From: Clostridiales bacterium
GTDB lineage: Bacteria > Bacillota > Clostridia > Lachnospirales > WQUN01
NCBI GenBank assembly: GCA_031271295.1
Contig: JAISVZ010000082.1
Span: 1-59,393 of the forward strand
Direction of reading: 5' to 3'
DNA length: 59,393 nucleotides
Below, piece by piece: positions 17,926 through 27,080 of this stretch (positions are counted from its first letter, which is position 1; every line of letters begins with the position of its first letter). The position numbers were made by a program, and so were the translations under genes. The notes below the pieces were generated by a model. The model had not been told where the DNA came from and ran no database searches. It was given only the letters and a program-made list of their open reading frames with translations.

Positions 17926-20076
17926 TTAAATCACAAACTCAACCTTCAGCAAACTTTCCGCCTTTGCGCAATGCCCGGCCATAACCTCAAATGCACCCGG
18001 TTCAACCACGCGGCGTTCGTCCGGCGTAACCAGCGCGAAGTCGTCTTTTTTCAATTGGAACGTAACGGTTTTGGTTTCGCCCGCGCCTATTTTTACTTTT
18101 TCAAACGCTATTAATTGCAGCACCGGAGTTAACACCGAGCTTACCAAATCGCGGTAATATACTTGAACTGTTTCCGCGCCGTCCATATTTCCGGTGTTCT
18201 TTACGTTAACGCTCAGTACAAAATTCTTTTCGTCAAATTCTATTCCGGAGTATTCATATTCCGTATACGCCAGCCCCTCGCCGAACGTAAACAGAGCTTC
18301 TCCCGGCAAATCCATATATTTGCCGCCGTGCCAGCCGGGCAGGCTGTTGTAGTATACGGGAATTTGCCCCGAATGCCGCGGGAACGAAATAGGCAAACGC
18401 CCCGACGGATTTATTTTGCCGTAAATGGCTTCCGCCGCCGCAAGCCCGCCGAACATTCCGCCGTTGAAGGCAATTAAAAGAGCGTCCGTATCCTCGGCAA
18501 TTTCCGGAATACACAGCGGCTTTGACGATACCAAAACCGTTACAACCGGCTTGCCCAAACCCTTAATCTGTTTAAACAGAGCGTTTTGCGCGCCTGAAAG
18601 CGAAAGGTCGGCGCGGTCTTTGGTTTCGCCGGTTTGCTCAATAACATCGCCCACCACAAGAACAACCGCGTCGCATTCGCCCGCAAGTTTTACGGCCTCT
18701 TTAAAATCCGCGTCCGCCAATTCCGCGTCGTCTTTGCCAAGTACGGAGCATCCCTTGCTGTAGAAAATTTCCGCGCCATATTCACCGGCAAGCTCGCGCA
18801 TACCCTCAAGCACTGTGCAGTACGGCCTTTTCGGCTCGCTTCCGTTATCCGGTTCGGGGTGCGTGAAGTATGTCCAATCCCCGTATTGTGCGCGTATATC
18901 GTCCGCGTTCGGCCCTATAACGGCAATTCTTTTACTTTTAATCGGCAGTATACCGTTGTTTTTAAGCAATACTACGCTTTCGCGGGCAAGTTCTTTATTT
19001 ATTTCAAGATGCTCCTCACAGCCGAAACAGCCAGGTTTGCCTTTTTTTTCGCTCTGTTCGAAAAGCCCCATTTGGAATTTTATGCGCAGTATACGCAAAA
19101 CCGCGTCGTCCAGAAGTTTCTCGTCTAACTTTTTCTCTTCAATAAGCTTAATTGCCGCGTTGTAAAAACCCTCGCTTGTCATAATCATGTCGTTTCCGGC
19201 TTTTACCGCAAGGTAGGTTGCTTCCTTCATATCGGCGGCAACGTGCTGGTTTGTAACAAGGCTTGTTACATTATCCCAATCCGTAACAACAAAACCTTCG
19301 AACCCAAACTCGTCTTTTAATATATGGCGAAGCGCTTTTTCGCTTGCGGTAAAGGGCGAAGAGTCTATCGAGCCGTAGGCTGTCATAAACGTTGCGCAAC
19401 CGGCTTCCGCCGCTTTTTTAAACGGAGGTAAAAATACTTCCCGCGCCTTGCGAAACGTCATTTCGGTATCGCAGGAATCCCTTGCGCCAACCGCCTCGCC
19501 GTAACCCAAATAGTGCTTTGCGCAGGCAAGAATGCTTTCCTCGGACGAAAGGGAATCGCCCTGATACCCTTTGATAATTGAAACGCCAAGTTCACCCGCA
19601 AGGTACGGGTCTTCTCCAAAGGTTTCGTTAACGCGCCCCCAACGCGCGTCCCGCCCCAAGCAGAGCACGGGCGAAAATGTCCAGTGCAGGCCGTCCGTTG
19701 CAACCTCTCTTGCCGTAACTCGCCCCATCTGTTCAATCAGTTCGCGGTTCCACGAACATGCCGCCGCAAGCTGGGAGGGAAAAATTGTTGCCGTATCGTT
19801 TAAGCCGTGCCCGTGTATCGCGTCTATACCGAATATTACGGGAATGCCGAGGCGTGTTTTAAGCGCTGTTTGCTGCAATTCGCGGGCGTCGTCGCCCAAA
19901 ACGTGCAAAAACGAGCCGAGCCCTTTTTCCGCCCAGCTAATTGCGTTTTCGCGCGGCATTTTTGAGTATGGCAGTTGCAGCATCTGCGCTGCCTTTTCCG
20001 GAACCGTCATGCGGGAAAGCAAATCTTTCGCGCGTTCGTTTGCGCTTTTGGTTTTGTCCTTGTAAATTTCGTTCAT
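17926..20076 (-). CDS. Glycoside hydrolase family 3 beta-glucosidase-like enzyme
   Basis: A 716-residue enzyme in GH3 order: TIM-barrel domain with catalytic nucleophile Asp in GFVVTDWDNV, the substrate-binding SIIKGYQGD and ILACAKHYLGYG segments, an alpha/beta sandwich, and a fibronectin III-like C-terminal domain (VNVKNTGNMDGAETVQVYYRD). No signal peptide is present, so it works on imported oligosaccharides in the cytoplasm, most likely beta-glucosides or related beta-linked sugars. ATG at 20076 lies behind aaggagc. It follows the regulator genes on the same strand with 45 bp between, suggesting one operon or regulon. Confidence 0.93.
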   Translation of the reverse strand: MNEIYKDKTKSANERAKDLLSRMTVPEKAAQMLQLPYSKMPRENAISWAEKGLGSFLHVLGDDARELQQTALKTRLGIPVIFGIDAIHGHGLNDTATIFPSQLAAACSWNRELIEQMGRVTAREVATDGLHWTFSPVLCLGRDARWGRVNETFGEDPYLAGELGVSIIKGYQGDSLSSEESILACAKHYLGYGEAVGARDSCDTEMTFRKAREVFLPPFKKAAEAGCATFMTAYGSIDSSPFTASEKALRHILKDEFGFEGFVVTDWDNVTSLVTNQHVAADMKEATYLAVKAGNDMIMTSEGFYNAAIKLIEEKKLDEKLLDDAVLRILRIKFQMGLFEQSEKKGKPGCFGCEEHLEINKELARESVVLLKNNGILPIKSKRIAVIGPNADDIRAQYGDWTYFTHPEPDNGSEPKRPYCTVLEGMRELAGEYGAEIFYSKGCSVLGKDDAELADADFKEAVKLAGECDAVVLVVGDVIEQTGETKDRADLSLSGAQNALFKQIKGLGKPVVTVLVSSKPLCIPEIAEDTDALLIAFNGGMFGGLAAAEAIYGKINPSGRLPISFPRHSGQIPVYYNSLPGWHGGKYMDLPGEALFTFGEGLAYTEYEYSGIEFDEKNFVLSVNVKNTGNMDGAETVQVYYRDLVSSVLTPVLQLIAFEKVKIGAGETKTVTFQLKKDDFALVTPDERRVVEPGAFEVMAGHCAKAESLLKVEFVI

Positions 20077-20121
20077 TTTGGTTGCTCCTTTTATATGTAT
20101 TTGTGATTACTTAATAGCGCG

Positions 20122-20865
20122 TTATAACTGCTTTTTGTATTCCGACGGGCTTGCGCCCTTCAGCTTTTTAAATACGCTTGAAAAATATTTCTCATCGTTA
20201 AAGCCAACCTTATACGCAACCTCGTAGGTGCGCATACCGCCCGCCGCGAAATAATCGCAGGCGCGTTCAATGCGTATTTCGTTAAGCTTGTCCGTAAAAC
20301 CCATGTTTACATTTTTACCGAAAAGCGCCGAGAGATAATTCGGGCTTACGCCCGTTTTTTCCGCAACAAGCGGCAGCGTTAGGTTTTCGGGATAATGTTC
20401 TTTCATAAAGGTAAGCGCTTTTTCCACTATGCTGTGTACACGCTTGCCGCCCTCGTCCTGTTTTGGCGCGGAAGCTTCGGCGGCCGAACAAACCTCGCGG
20501 GCAAGGGTTTCAAGTTTTTCTAAAATTTCCGCCGCGCGGCAAGGTTTTAAAAGGTAATCTACAGCGCCGAGGCGCAGCGCTTGCTGGGCATAGCTGAACT
20601 GGTCGTGCCCGGATAATATAACAGTTTTAGGGCAAACTCCGGCGGCTATAGCCTCGCGCATTACCTCAAGCCCGCTTTTAAGCGGCATCTGAATATCCAT
20701 CAGCATTATTTCAGGACGGTAGCGCATAATCATATCAAGCGCCTGCCCGCCGTTTTCCGCCGCGTATATTTCGCTTATTACTTTGGTGTGCGCGCTTATG
20801 TATTTTTGTATGCTCTCGCGGATTGCGTCCTCATCCTCCGCAAGCAATAGCTTAACCGTCGTCAT
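20122..20865 (-). CDS. YesN-type response regulator (receiver plus AraC HTH)
   Basis: A 247-residue regulator. The N-terminal receiver has the acidic pocket EDED at residues 10-13, phospho-acceptor Asp57 (MLMDIQMP) and the KP motif in YLLKPCR. The C-terminal AraC-type double HTH contains VAYKVGFNDEKYFSSVFKKLKGASPSEY. The start overlaps the kinase 3' end by 14 bp, indicating coupled expression. By its neighbours it should control the sugar-binding, permease and GH3 genes. Confidence 0.93.
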   Translation of the reverse strand: MTTVKLLLAEDEDAIRESIQKYISAHTKVISEIYAAENGGQALDMIMRYRPEIMLMDIQMPLKSGLEVMREAIAAGVCPKTVILSGHDQFSYAQQALRLGAVDYLLKPCRAAEILEKLETLAREVCSAAEASAPKQDEGGKRVHSIVEKALTFMKEHYPENLTLPLVAEKTGVSPNYLSALFGKNVNMGFTDKLNEIRIERACDYFAAGGMRTYEVAYKVGFNDEKYFSSVFKKLKGASPSEYKKQL

Positions 20866-22582
20866 TGTTTTCCTCCTTATTCCCGCTTAATACCGGTATT
20901 TTCAGCGTAACCTTCGTACCTTCGCCCTGGGCGCTTTCAATATCCAGGCTGAAACGTCCTTCGTAGCGCAAATCAAGCCGCTCCTTAACGTTACTAATTG
21001 CGTAGTGACCAATGCGGTGGCGGGCGTAGCGCTTATCCTCCTCCGGCGATAACACGCGGCTTAACTGTTCATCTGTCATACCCGTGCCGTTATCCTCAAT
21101 GGTAAAGCTCATCATATCGTTTTCAATTCGTCCGGTTACCGTAAGCAAGCCCTGTTCGTTAATTCGTTCAAGCCCGTGAACAATCGCATTTTCCACAAAC
21201 GGCTGTATAACGAGTTTCAGTATTGGCAGAGCTAAAATTTCCTCGCTAACGTCTATGCTGTAATCAAGCTTTTTAGAGAAACGCATCTTTTGAATATTAA
21301 GGTAACGCGACACAATGCTCAGTTCACGTTCCACCGGTATTTCGCTTTGCCCGCTCGAAAGCAGTAAACGGAACAACTCACTAAGCGACAATACATCCTC
21401 CGCTAACTTTTCCTGCCCCGCGTCTATTGCCTGCCAATAGAGCGAATCCAGCGCGTTATATAGAAAGTGCGGGTTTATTTGCGCTTGAAGCGCGGTAAGC
21501 TCGCTTTCGCGTTCGCGCAGAACCATTACGTAGTTGCGGTTAATAAGCTCTCTTAAATCCCTAACCATTGTGTTAAACGTTCCGGCTAACTCCGCAATTT
21601 CATCATTGCCCACAATGTCTATTTGATGCTCAAAATCGCCCTCTTTGAAGCGGTTCATCGAATTGTAAAGGCGGTTTAGCGGGCGCGAAATACTTCTTGA
21701 GGCGATAATAGACAGCGGCCATATGCTAAGGAGTAATACAACGCCCAATATAGCCGGGCCGGTAAGGGTTTGGTTGGCGAGTTTATTCCAATTTTCGCGC
21801 GGCGAAATATAGAGAATTTTATTGCCGCCGTCCGGACGCTCTGCCATAAAAATATAGTCTTGTTCGGGGTTAGGGGAGATATCGCGCGTGGCGAACATCC
21901 TTACGGAATCCTCGCCGAGTATAATTACCGTATCGTCCTCGTTTAGCAGAGCGTTCTCACAAATGCGCTCGTACTGCTGTATATGTACGCTTAAAAATAA
22001 AAAACCCAAACGCTCTTTCTTCGATAAATCAAATATTTCGCGGCACAGCAGTATCTTATCAGTTTTGTTGTAGGTAAAAAGGCTTTCGCCGCCTTGACCC
22101 GCCTCTTCTTTGCCCCAAATTACATCCCCCTGAGCTTCTATAGTTTTACTGTAAATATCAAGTTTGCGAACCTCTTCAATTTCAAGCAGCGGCACGCTTG
22201 CGTCACGGCTAACATAAAACGGCGCAAGCCCGTTTTCCGGGTACAGCGCGAGTGTTGTTATCTGGCTTTTTATCGCAAGCACGCTGCGGATAAACTGCAT
22301 TGGCGCGTCGCTTTCCCAAAACAGGCGGTCGCTTGAGGAAACGCCGCCGCTAAGTACGCGGATAATGCCGTCGTCCACGGCGAAATAGGTTAAAATATCC
22401 GTTAAATCCTGCTCGAAATAAACAATGCTGTCGCCAATGGCCTGAACTGTTGCGTTGTACCTGCGCGTGTTTTCCTCCATAAGGCTTCTTCGGCTTTGAA
22501 AATAGGAGAAACCGCTGGAGAGAATAAGCATGGGAAACAGCACCAAATAGATTGATAAAATTATTTTATGCCTTATTCGCAA
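20852..22582 (-). CDS. YesM-type sensor histidine kinase
   Basis: Membrane kinase of the LytS/YesM class. Residues about 8-28 and 270-290 are membrane helices around an extracytoplasmic sensor. A HAMP domain follows (SISRPLNRLYNSMNRF). The phospho-acceptor His lies in LQAQINPHFLYNALDSLYW, and the ATPase N box reads QPFVENAIVHGLE. TTG at 22582 lies behind aaggggg. It is sandwiched between its regulator and a binding lipoprotein. Confidence 0.93.
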   Translation of the reverse strand: MRIRHKIILSIYLVLFPMLILSSGFSYFQSRRSLMEENTRRYNATVQAIGDSIVYFEQDLTDILTYFAVDDGIIRVLSGGVSSSDRLFWESDAPMQFIRSVLAIKSQITTLALYPENGLAPFYVSRDASVPLLEIEEVRKLDIYSKTIEAQGDVIWGKEEAGQGGESLFTYNKTDKILLCREIFDLSKKERLGFLFLSVHIQQYERICENALLNEDDTVIILGEDSVRMFATRDISPNPEQDYIFMAERPDGGNKILYISPRENWNKLANQTLTGPAILGVVLLLSIWPLSIIASRSISRPLNRLYNSMNRFKEGDFEHQIDIVGNDEIAELAGTFNTMVRDLRELINRNYVMVLRERESELTALQAQINPHFLYNALDSLYWQAIDAGQEKLAEDVLSLSELFRLLLSSGQSEIPVERELSIVSRYLNIQKMRFSKKLDYSIDVSEEILALPILKLVIQPFVENAIVHGLERINEQGLLTVTGRIENDMMSFTIEDNGTGMTDEQLSRVLSPEEDKRYARHRIGHYAISNVKERLDLRYEGRFSLDIESAQGEGTKVTLKIPVLSGNKEENNDDG

Positions 22583-22595
22583 CCGCGCCGCCCCC

Positions 22596-23930
22596 TTATT
22601 CGGTAAGCCCGGCTATAAACTGCGCGGGCGTTATCATTGTAGTTGCGAGGGATTGGCATAAATTTTCACAATCGGTTTTAAACTGCGCCGTAAAGCGGTC
22701 GTTAAGCGGTGTGCCGCTAAACCCTGCGGCATTTCCAACAATTTCGGTAAATTCAAGCTGTACGGGCGGCTCGTTTCCGGTTTTGTACTGCGCAAAATCC
22801 TGCGCGCTCATGCAAATATTGTTTTGCCACGCAATGCGCGACCAATTCTCCGGCAGATACATATAGTTAAGCAGCTTTAAAGCTTCATCCCTTTGCCCGC
22901 CCGCGGAGGTTACGGAATGCCCGCCTCCGTTCCACGCGGCAATATCTTTTGCGCCGTTTGTGTCCGGCGTTAGCGGCGGCATTGTAAACACATGTATGTT
23001 TTCGCGCATTTCGGAGGGCACGGCGGGGTCGTTCGCCATGCTCATCTGCCACGAACCGTTATAATACATTGCCGCGCGTCCGTTTGCGAAAAGGTTGAAC
23101 GCCGTGCCGTAATCCTGCGTTTCAAACCCGCGCTGAAAAATACCGGAGGCGTTGTCGCGAAACAGCCACGACAGTTCACGGAACATGGGCTTTTCTCCGA
23201 AACCCGCGCCGCTTAAAGCCTCGGTATAAAACGGAGCAAGCTCTTTACCGTAGAACTTGGTAAGAATGTCGTTAAAAAAAAGCGCCAGAGGCCACTTATC
23301 CGCGCCCGCAATAGCAACCGGCTCCAGCCCCGCCGCGCGGATTTCCCCGCACAGGCGCACAAGTTCGCCGAAAGTTTCCGGAACCTGCCAGCCGTAGCGA
23401 TCAAATATAACCTGGTTATAATAAAAGGCGGAAACGTCGGTATTGCGCGGCAAACCGTAAAGCTCGCCGGTTTCGCTTCGAAAACCGTCCAGCGAACCTT
23501 CAATAAAGCCGTAACTTGCGTAATCCGTTTCGTTAAGAGGAAAAAGCAAACCGGCCTCAATAATTTCGGATATAAAACCCGGCTGCCCCCAAACGCTTAC
23601 AAGGTCCGGCATGTCCGTACCGGAGGCGTATGCGCGAAATTTTACCTTGTACGCCTCGTCGTCGAGCGCTTCAACGGATATTTTAACGCCGGGGTTTTGC
23701 TTTTCGTAAGCGTCGAAGATAAGCTGCTCCGCCTTGCCTTGCCCGTTCGTGCGGTCGGGCAGGTTAGTGAATACGCGGATTTCGGTTGTTTGAGGCTGTA
23801 TTTGGGGCAGCTCGTTATCCGCTAAATTGCGTGCGCCGCAGGAGCAAAAGGAAAACGCGATTAGCAAAATTGCCGCAATTGCTGCCGCCCTATGGATGTT
23901 TGTAATTTGGTTTTTTATTTTATTTTTCAT
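22596..23930 (-). CDS. Solitary sugar-binding lipoprotein linked to YesMN
   Basis: Family 1 solute-binding protein of about 444 residues with a lipobox ending FCSC. It contains the usual signatures (QLIFDAYEKQNPGVKISVEAL, DLVSVWGQPGFISEI, YNGSWQMS). ATG at 23930 follows aggtg; a GTG nine bases earlier is also open. No permease genes accompany it. It is the first gene of an operon with the kinase (13-bp gap) and regulator, so it may act as the ligand-sensing partner of YesM or use the MalFG-type permeases at 11-13 kb. Confidence 0.88.
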   Translation of the reverse strand: MKNKIKNQITNIHRAAAIAAILLIAFSFCSCGARNLADNELPQIQPQTTEIRVFTNLPDRTNGQGKAEQLIFDAYEKQNPGVKISVEALDDEAYKVKFRAYASGTDMPDLVSVWGQPGFISEIIEAGLLFPLNETDYASYGFIEGSLDGFRSETGELYGLPRNTDVSAFYYNQVIFDRYGWQVPETFGELVRLCGEIRAAGLEPVAIAGADKWPLALFFNDILTKFYGKELAPFYTEALSGAGFGEKPMFRELSWLFRDNASGIFQRGFETQDYGTAFNLFANGRAAMYYNGSWQMSMANDPAVPSEMRENIHVFTMPPLTPDTNGAKDIAAWNGGGHSVTSAGGQRDEALKLLNYMYLPENWSRIAWQNNICMSAQDFAQYKTGNEPPVQLEFTEIVGNAAGFSGTPLNDRFTAQFKTDCENLCQSLATTMITPAQFIAGLTE

Positions 23931-23983
23931 ACAGCACACCTAACCGTCCGCGCCAGCGTTAATGTAATTTATTGTACACGCGC

Positions 23984-24012
23984 ATTATACACGCGTTGGA
24001 GACTTGTATCAA
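23984..24012 (-). promoter_or_regulatory. Promoter of the binding protein-yesM-yesN operon
   Basis: On the minus strand TTGATA (plus 24007-24012) and TATAAT (plus 23984-23989) are 17 bp apart. Two copies of tacacgcg (23975-23982 and 23988-23995) flank the -10 and may be a regulator site. Confidence 0.65.
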
Positions 24013-24085
24013 GAGTGTATATTCTTGCGAATTAATAGCAATTTTTACATCCAAATATTTTAAATTGTAAAACGCTCCAAGCTTA

Positions 24086-24114
24086 TTGTTTTCATCGGCT
24101 TATGCCATTATAAT
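24086..24114 (+). promoter_or_regulatory. Promoter of the radical-SAM gene
   Basis: TTGTTT (24086-24091) and TATAAT (24109-24114) are 17 bp apart, 80 bp before the start codon. Confidence 0.55.
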
Positions 24115-24193
24115 AAAGAATGAAACACACGGGTTTTTTAATTGTAAATGTTGTTACTTACCAAAGAATTTTAAGATTGGGTGAAGAATTCGC

Positions 24194-25453
24194 ATGGGTT
24201 TACTAACGAATTTTGCCCGGATATGGCTTACAAGGTCTTTTAAGCCGTTTCGGTTTACGAATAAGCATAACAGCGTTTTAACATATGAAAACGCCAAAAA
24301 TTTAGGGCTGTACGTGCACATTCCGTTTTGCGCTTCTATTTGCGCCTTTTGCCCTTATTGCAAAACAGTTTTTGACGGGGAATTGGCAAAGCGGTACACT
24401 AATGCGCTTTTGCGCGAAATAGACATGATAGGGAGTATGTCAAGCGGCACAAAAACCGAAGTTACCAGCCTGTATTTCGGCGGCGGCAGCCCGGCGCTTA
24501 TAGCTTATGACATTGGGCGCATTATTGCCGAAATAAAAAAATACTTCATAATTAATGACGGCATAGGCATAGAACTTCACCCGCAGGATGTAACCGAACA
24601 AACATTATCCGTTTTAAAACAGGCGGGGATAACAAAAATCAGTATCGGTATTCAATCCTTTCAAAGCGAATACCTTGAAATATTAGAGCGGCAGCATACG
24701 GACTTTGAGAAAATGTTCGCGGAACTTTCAAAGGTACCGTTTGAAACAGTATCTATGGATTTTATTTTTGCGCTTCCCGGCCAAACCATTGAACTTTTGA
24801 AAAAGGACATTGAATATGCCTTTAGCCATGGCGCAAACCATATTGCCGTTTATCCCTTTATTGATTTCACATTTACTAACCGCAGGTTTCCCAAAATGAG
24901 CGAAACGGAAAAGAAAAACCTTTTGTATGAGCTTGTAGGCTATTGCGAAGAAAAAGGTTATAAGCGCGATTCCATTTGGACATTTTCCAAAGACGGAAAA
25001 TCGAAATATTCGTCAATGACACGGGAGAACTTTTTGGGGTTTGGATGTTCCGCAACAACACTTCTAAAATACCAATTCTGCATTAACACATTTAACGCGG
25101 AAAAATACATTGAGCGTATCGAAAAACAGCAGTTACCAACAGCCCTTTCCCTGCATTTCACACTGCGTCAGAGGATGGTTTATTATTTATTTTGGGCGGC
25201 ATATACAATGCGCGTAAGCCGAAACGGATTTCGTGATTTTTTCGAATTGCCGCTTGAGGGATATTACGGAACAGAATTGTGGATTGCGCGGAAATTGGGT
25301 TGGATTCGCAAAGAAGAAAACGATTATATAATGACAACCAAAGGGTCTTATTACTATCATTACTTTGAGTATTTCTACACGCTATCGTATATCGACCGTA
25401 TGTGGAATTTGATGCGCGAAGCTGCCTTTCCAGAAGAGCTTATTATCCGTTAG
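24194..25453 (+). CDS. HemW/HemN-like radical SAM protein
   Basis: A 419-residue radical-SAM enzyme. The cluster motif is CASICAFCPYC (Cys46, 50, 53, with a further Cys56), preceded by LYVHIPF as in coproporphyrinogen-oxidase-like proteins. The SAM-binding GGGSP motif reads LYFGGGSPAL, and SIGIQSFQ and DFIFALPGQT are typical of the HemN/HemW superfamily. Family members are either haem chaperones, oxygen-independent coproporphyrinogen oxidases or radical-SAM methyltransferase relatives. No haem genes are nearby, so the exact reaction is open. The start has only a weak site (gggtgaag). Confidence 0.82.
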   Translation: MGLLTNFARIWLTRSFKPFRFTNKHNSVLTYENAKNLGLYVHIPFCASICAFCPYCKTVFDGELAKRYTNALLREIDMIGSMSSGTKTEVTSLYFGGGSPALIAYDIGRIIAEIKKYFIINDGIGIELHPQDVTEQTLSVLKQAGITKISIGIQSFQSEYLEILERQHTDFEKMFAELSKVPFETVSMDFIFALPGQTIELLKKDIEYAFSHGANHIAVYPFIDFTFTNRRFPKMSETEKKNLLYELVGYCEEKGYKRDSIWTFSKDGKSKYSSMTRENFLGFGCSATTLLKYQFCINTFNAEKYIERIEKQQLPTALSLHFTLRQRMVYYLFWAAYTMRVSRNGFRDFFELPLEGYYGTELWIARKLGWIRKEENDYIMTTKGSYYYHYFEYFYTLSYIDRMWNLMREAAFPEELIIR

Positions 25454-25615
25454 TTATCAGTTACCTACGCAAAACATGGCGTTCGCCCGTTCACACTCCC
25501 GCGCATTAATTCGCCTGAAATATTCAAGCATTTCAAGTATTTTTATGTTTGACATTTCGTGTTATACTTACTATGCCAGATAACCATTACACGCTGCGGG
25601 CAGCGGAGGTGAAAA

Positions 25616-27022
25616 ATGAGCGAAATACTGAATATCAAATTAAATAAATCGTCCGATATCCCAATTTACCGTCAGCTTGGCGACGCTATACGGCTTCTCG
25701 CGCAGGACGGTTTTCTTTCGCCTTCGGAAAAACTGCCGCCAATCCGCACGCTTGCCAAGGCGCTTAACATAAACAATATTACGGTAATAAACGCGTACAA
25801 ATATTTGGAAAGCAAGCGCGTAATTTACTCAATAACCGGCAGCGGAACTTATGTTACGGATTTGCCTGTAAACTCTTCGCCCATTCCCGCGTTTTCGTAC
25901 AATTTTATAGAAAAGCCGGACATTGTAACCGACGAGGCTATAAACTTCGCAAAATCGTCCGCGTCGCCGGATTTGTTTCCTGTAAAGGAATTTCAGGGTT
26001 TTATTAACGAAGTTTTGGAACGGGATAAGGGATACGCTTTCAGTTATCAGGATATTGCAGGGTACGAGCCGCTTAGGGAAGTAATTTGCGAGCATCTTTT
26101 AAAATACGGAATACGCACCTCCGCCGACAGGGTTCAAATAATAAACGGCGCACAGCAGGGGATAGATTTAATTTCGAAAGCGCTTCTTTCCCACGGCGAT
26201 AATCTTTTTGCGGAAAAGCCCACATACTACGGCGCGATTGGCGCTTTTTTTTCAAGAGGCGCTCAAATAACGGAGATATCGCTTGAAAAAGACGGTATAA
26301 ACTTGGGCGAGCTTGAAGCAAACCTGAAAATTTATAAGCCAAAATTTATTTACGTTATGACATATTTTCAAACGCCCACCGGCATATCGTACAGCCTTGA
26401 AAAAAAACGCGCTCTGCTTGCTTTGGCGGAAAAGTACAACACATATATAATAGAAGAGGACGACCAGGGGGACTTTTCCTACGAAGACCCTCCCGTGGTG
26501 CCGCTTAAAGCTTTGGATTACAAAAACAGAGTAATATATATAAAAAGTTTTTCAAAAATTATGATGCCGGGGCTGAGGCTTGGAATTATGGTTTTGCCCA
26601 AGGCGATACACCAAAAAATAAGGGACGCGAAATACGCCACCGATATTTCGTCCTCCGGGCTTACGCAACGCGCTTTTGATTTGTTTTTGCGAAGCCCGCT
26701 GTGGAGTAACCGCCTTGCGTACATGAAAACGGTTTTTAAGGCGCGTTATAGCGTACTTGCTTCGGCACTTCAAAAGCATTTGCCGCCAAACGCCGCATAC
26801 AACCTGCCGGGCGGCGGGTGCAGCGTGTGGATAAACCTTAAAGAAACCAATATAAGCGATTTGTGCAACAAATTGCTTCAGCGAAACGTGCTTGTTGCGC
26901 CCGGCGCGGTTTATTCGCTTTCGGGGCAGGAAATCCCCTTTATAAGAATAAGTTTTGCGGCGGCAAACGAACGCGAGATAAAAACCGGAGTTGAAATATT
27001 GGGGGATGAATTGGCGAAATAA
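25616..27022 (+). CDS. MocR/PdxR-type GntR regulator with aminotransferase domain
   Basis: A GntR winged-helix domain (about residues 10-75: IRLLAQDGFLSPSEKLPPIR) is joined to a type I aminotransferase fold. The PLP lysine lies in SFSKIMMPGLRLG, near residue 312. Regulators of this class sense PLP or amines and usually control vitamin B6 or amino-acid genes. ATG at 25616 follows ggaggtg. A -35-like TTGACA (25549-25554) precedes it, with no good -10. It lies 58 bp before mnmA on the same strand; whether they share control is unknown. Confidence 0.92.
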   Translation: MSEILNIKLNKSSDIPIYRQLGDAIRLLAQDGFLSPSEKLPPIRTLAKALNINNITVINAYKYLESKRVIYSITGSGTYVTDLPVNSSPIPAFSYNFIEKPDIVTDEAINFAKSSASPDLFPVKEFQGFINEVLERDKGYAFSYQDIAGYEPLREVICEHLLKYGIRTSADRVQIINGAQQGIDLISKALLSHGDNLFAEKPTYYGAIGAFFSRGAQITEISLEKDGINLGELEANLKIYKPKFIYVMTYFQTPTGISYSLEKKRALLALAEKYNTYIIEEDDQGDFSYEDPPVVPLKALDYKNRVIYIKSFSKIMMPGLRLGIMVLPKAIHQKIRDAKYATDISSSGLTQRAFDLFLRSPLWSNRLAYMKTVFKARYSVLASALQKHLPPNAAYNLPGGGCSVWINLKETNISDLCNKLLQRNVLVAPGAVYSLSGQEIPFIRISFAAANEREIKTGVEILGDELAK

Positions 27023-27080
27023 GGAGATGCGCGGAAAAGCAAAGTGCAGTAAAGCTTGCATCAAGGAGGATTAATTTTTT

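Noticed and set aside
26552-27064. 170-residue minus-strand open frame
   Set aside because: Antisense to the MocR-type regulator, with no promoter or binding site and a shadow-like composition.
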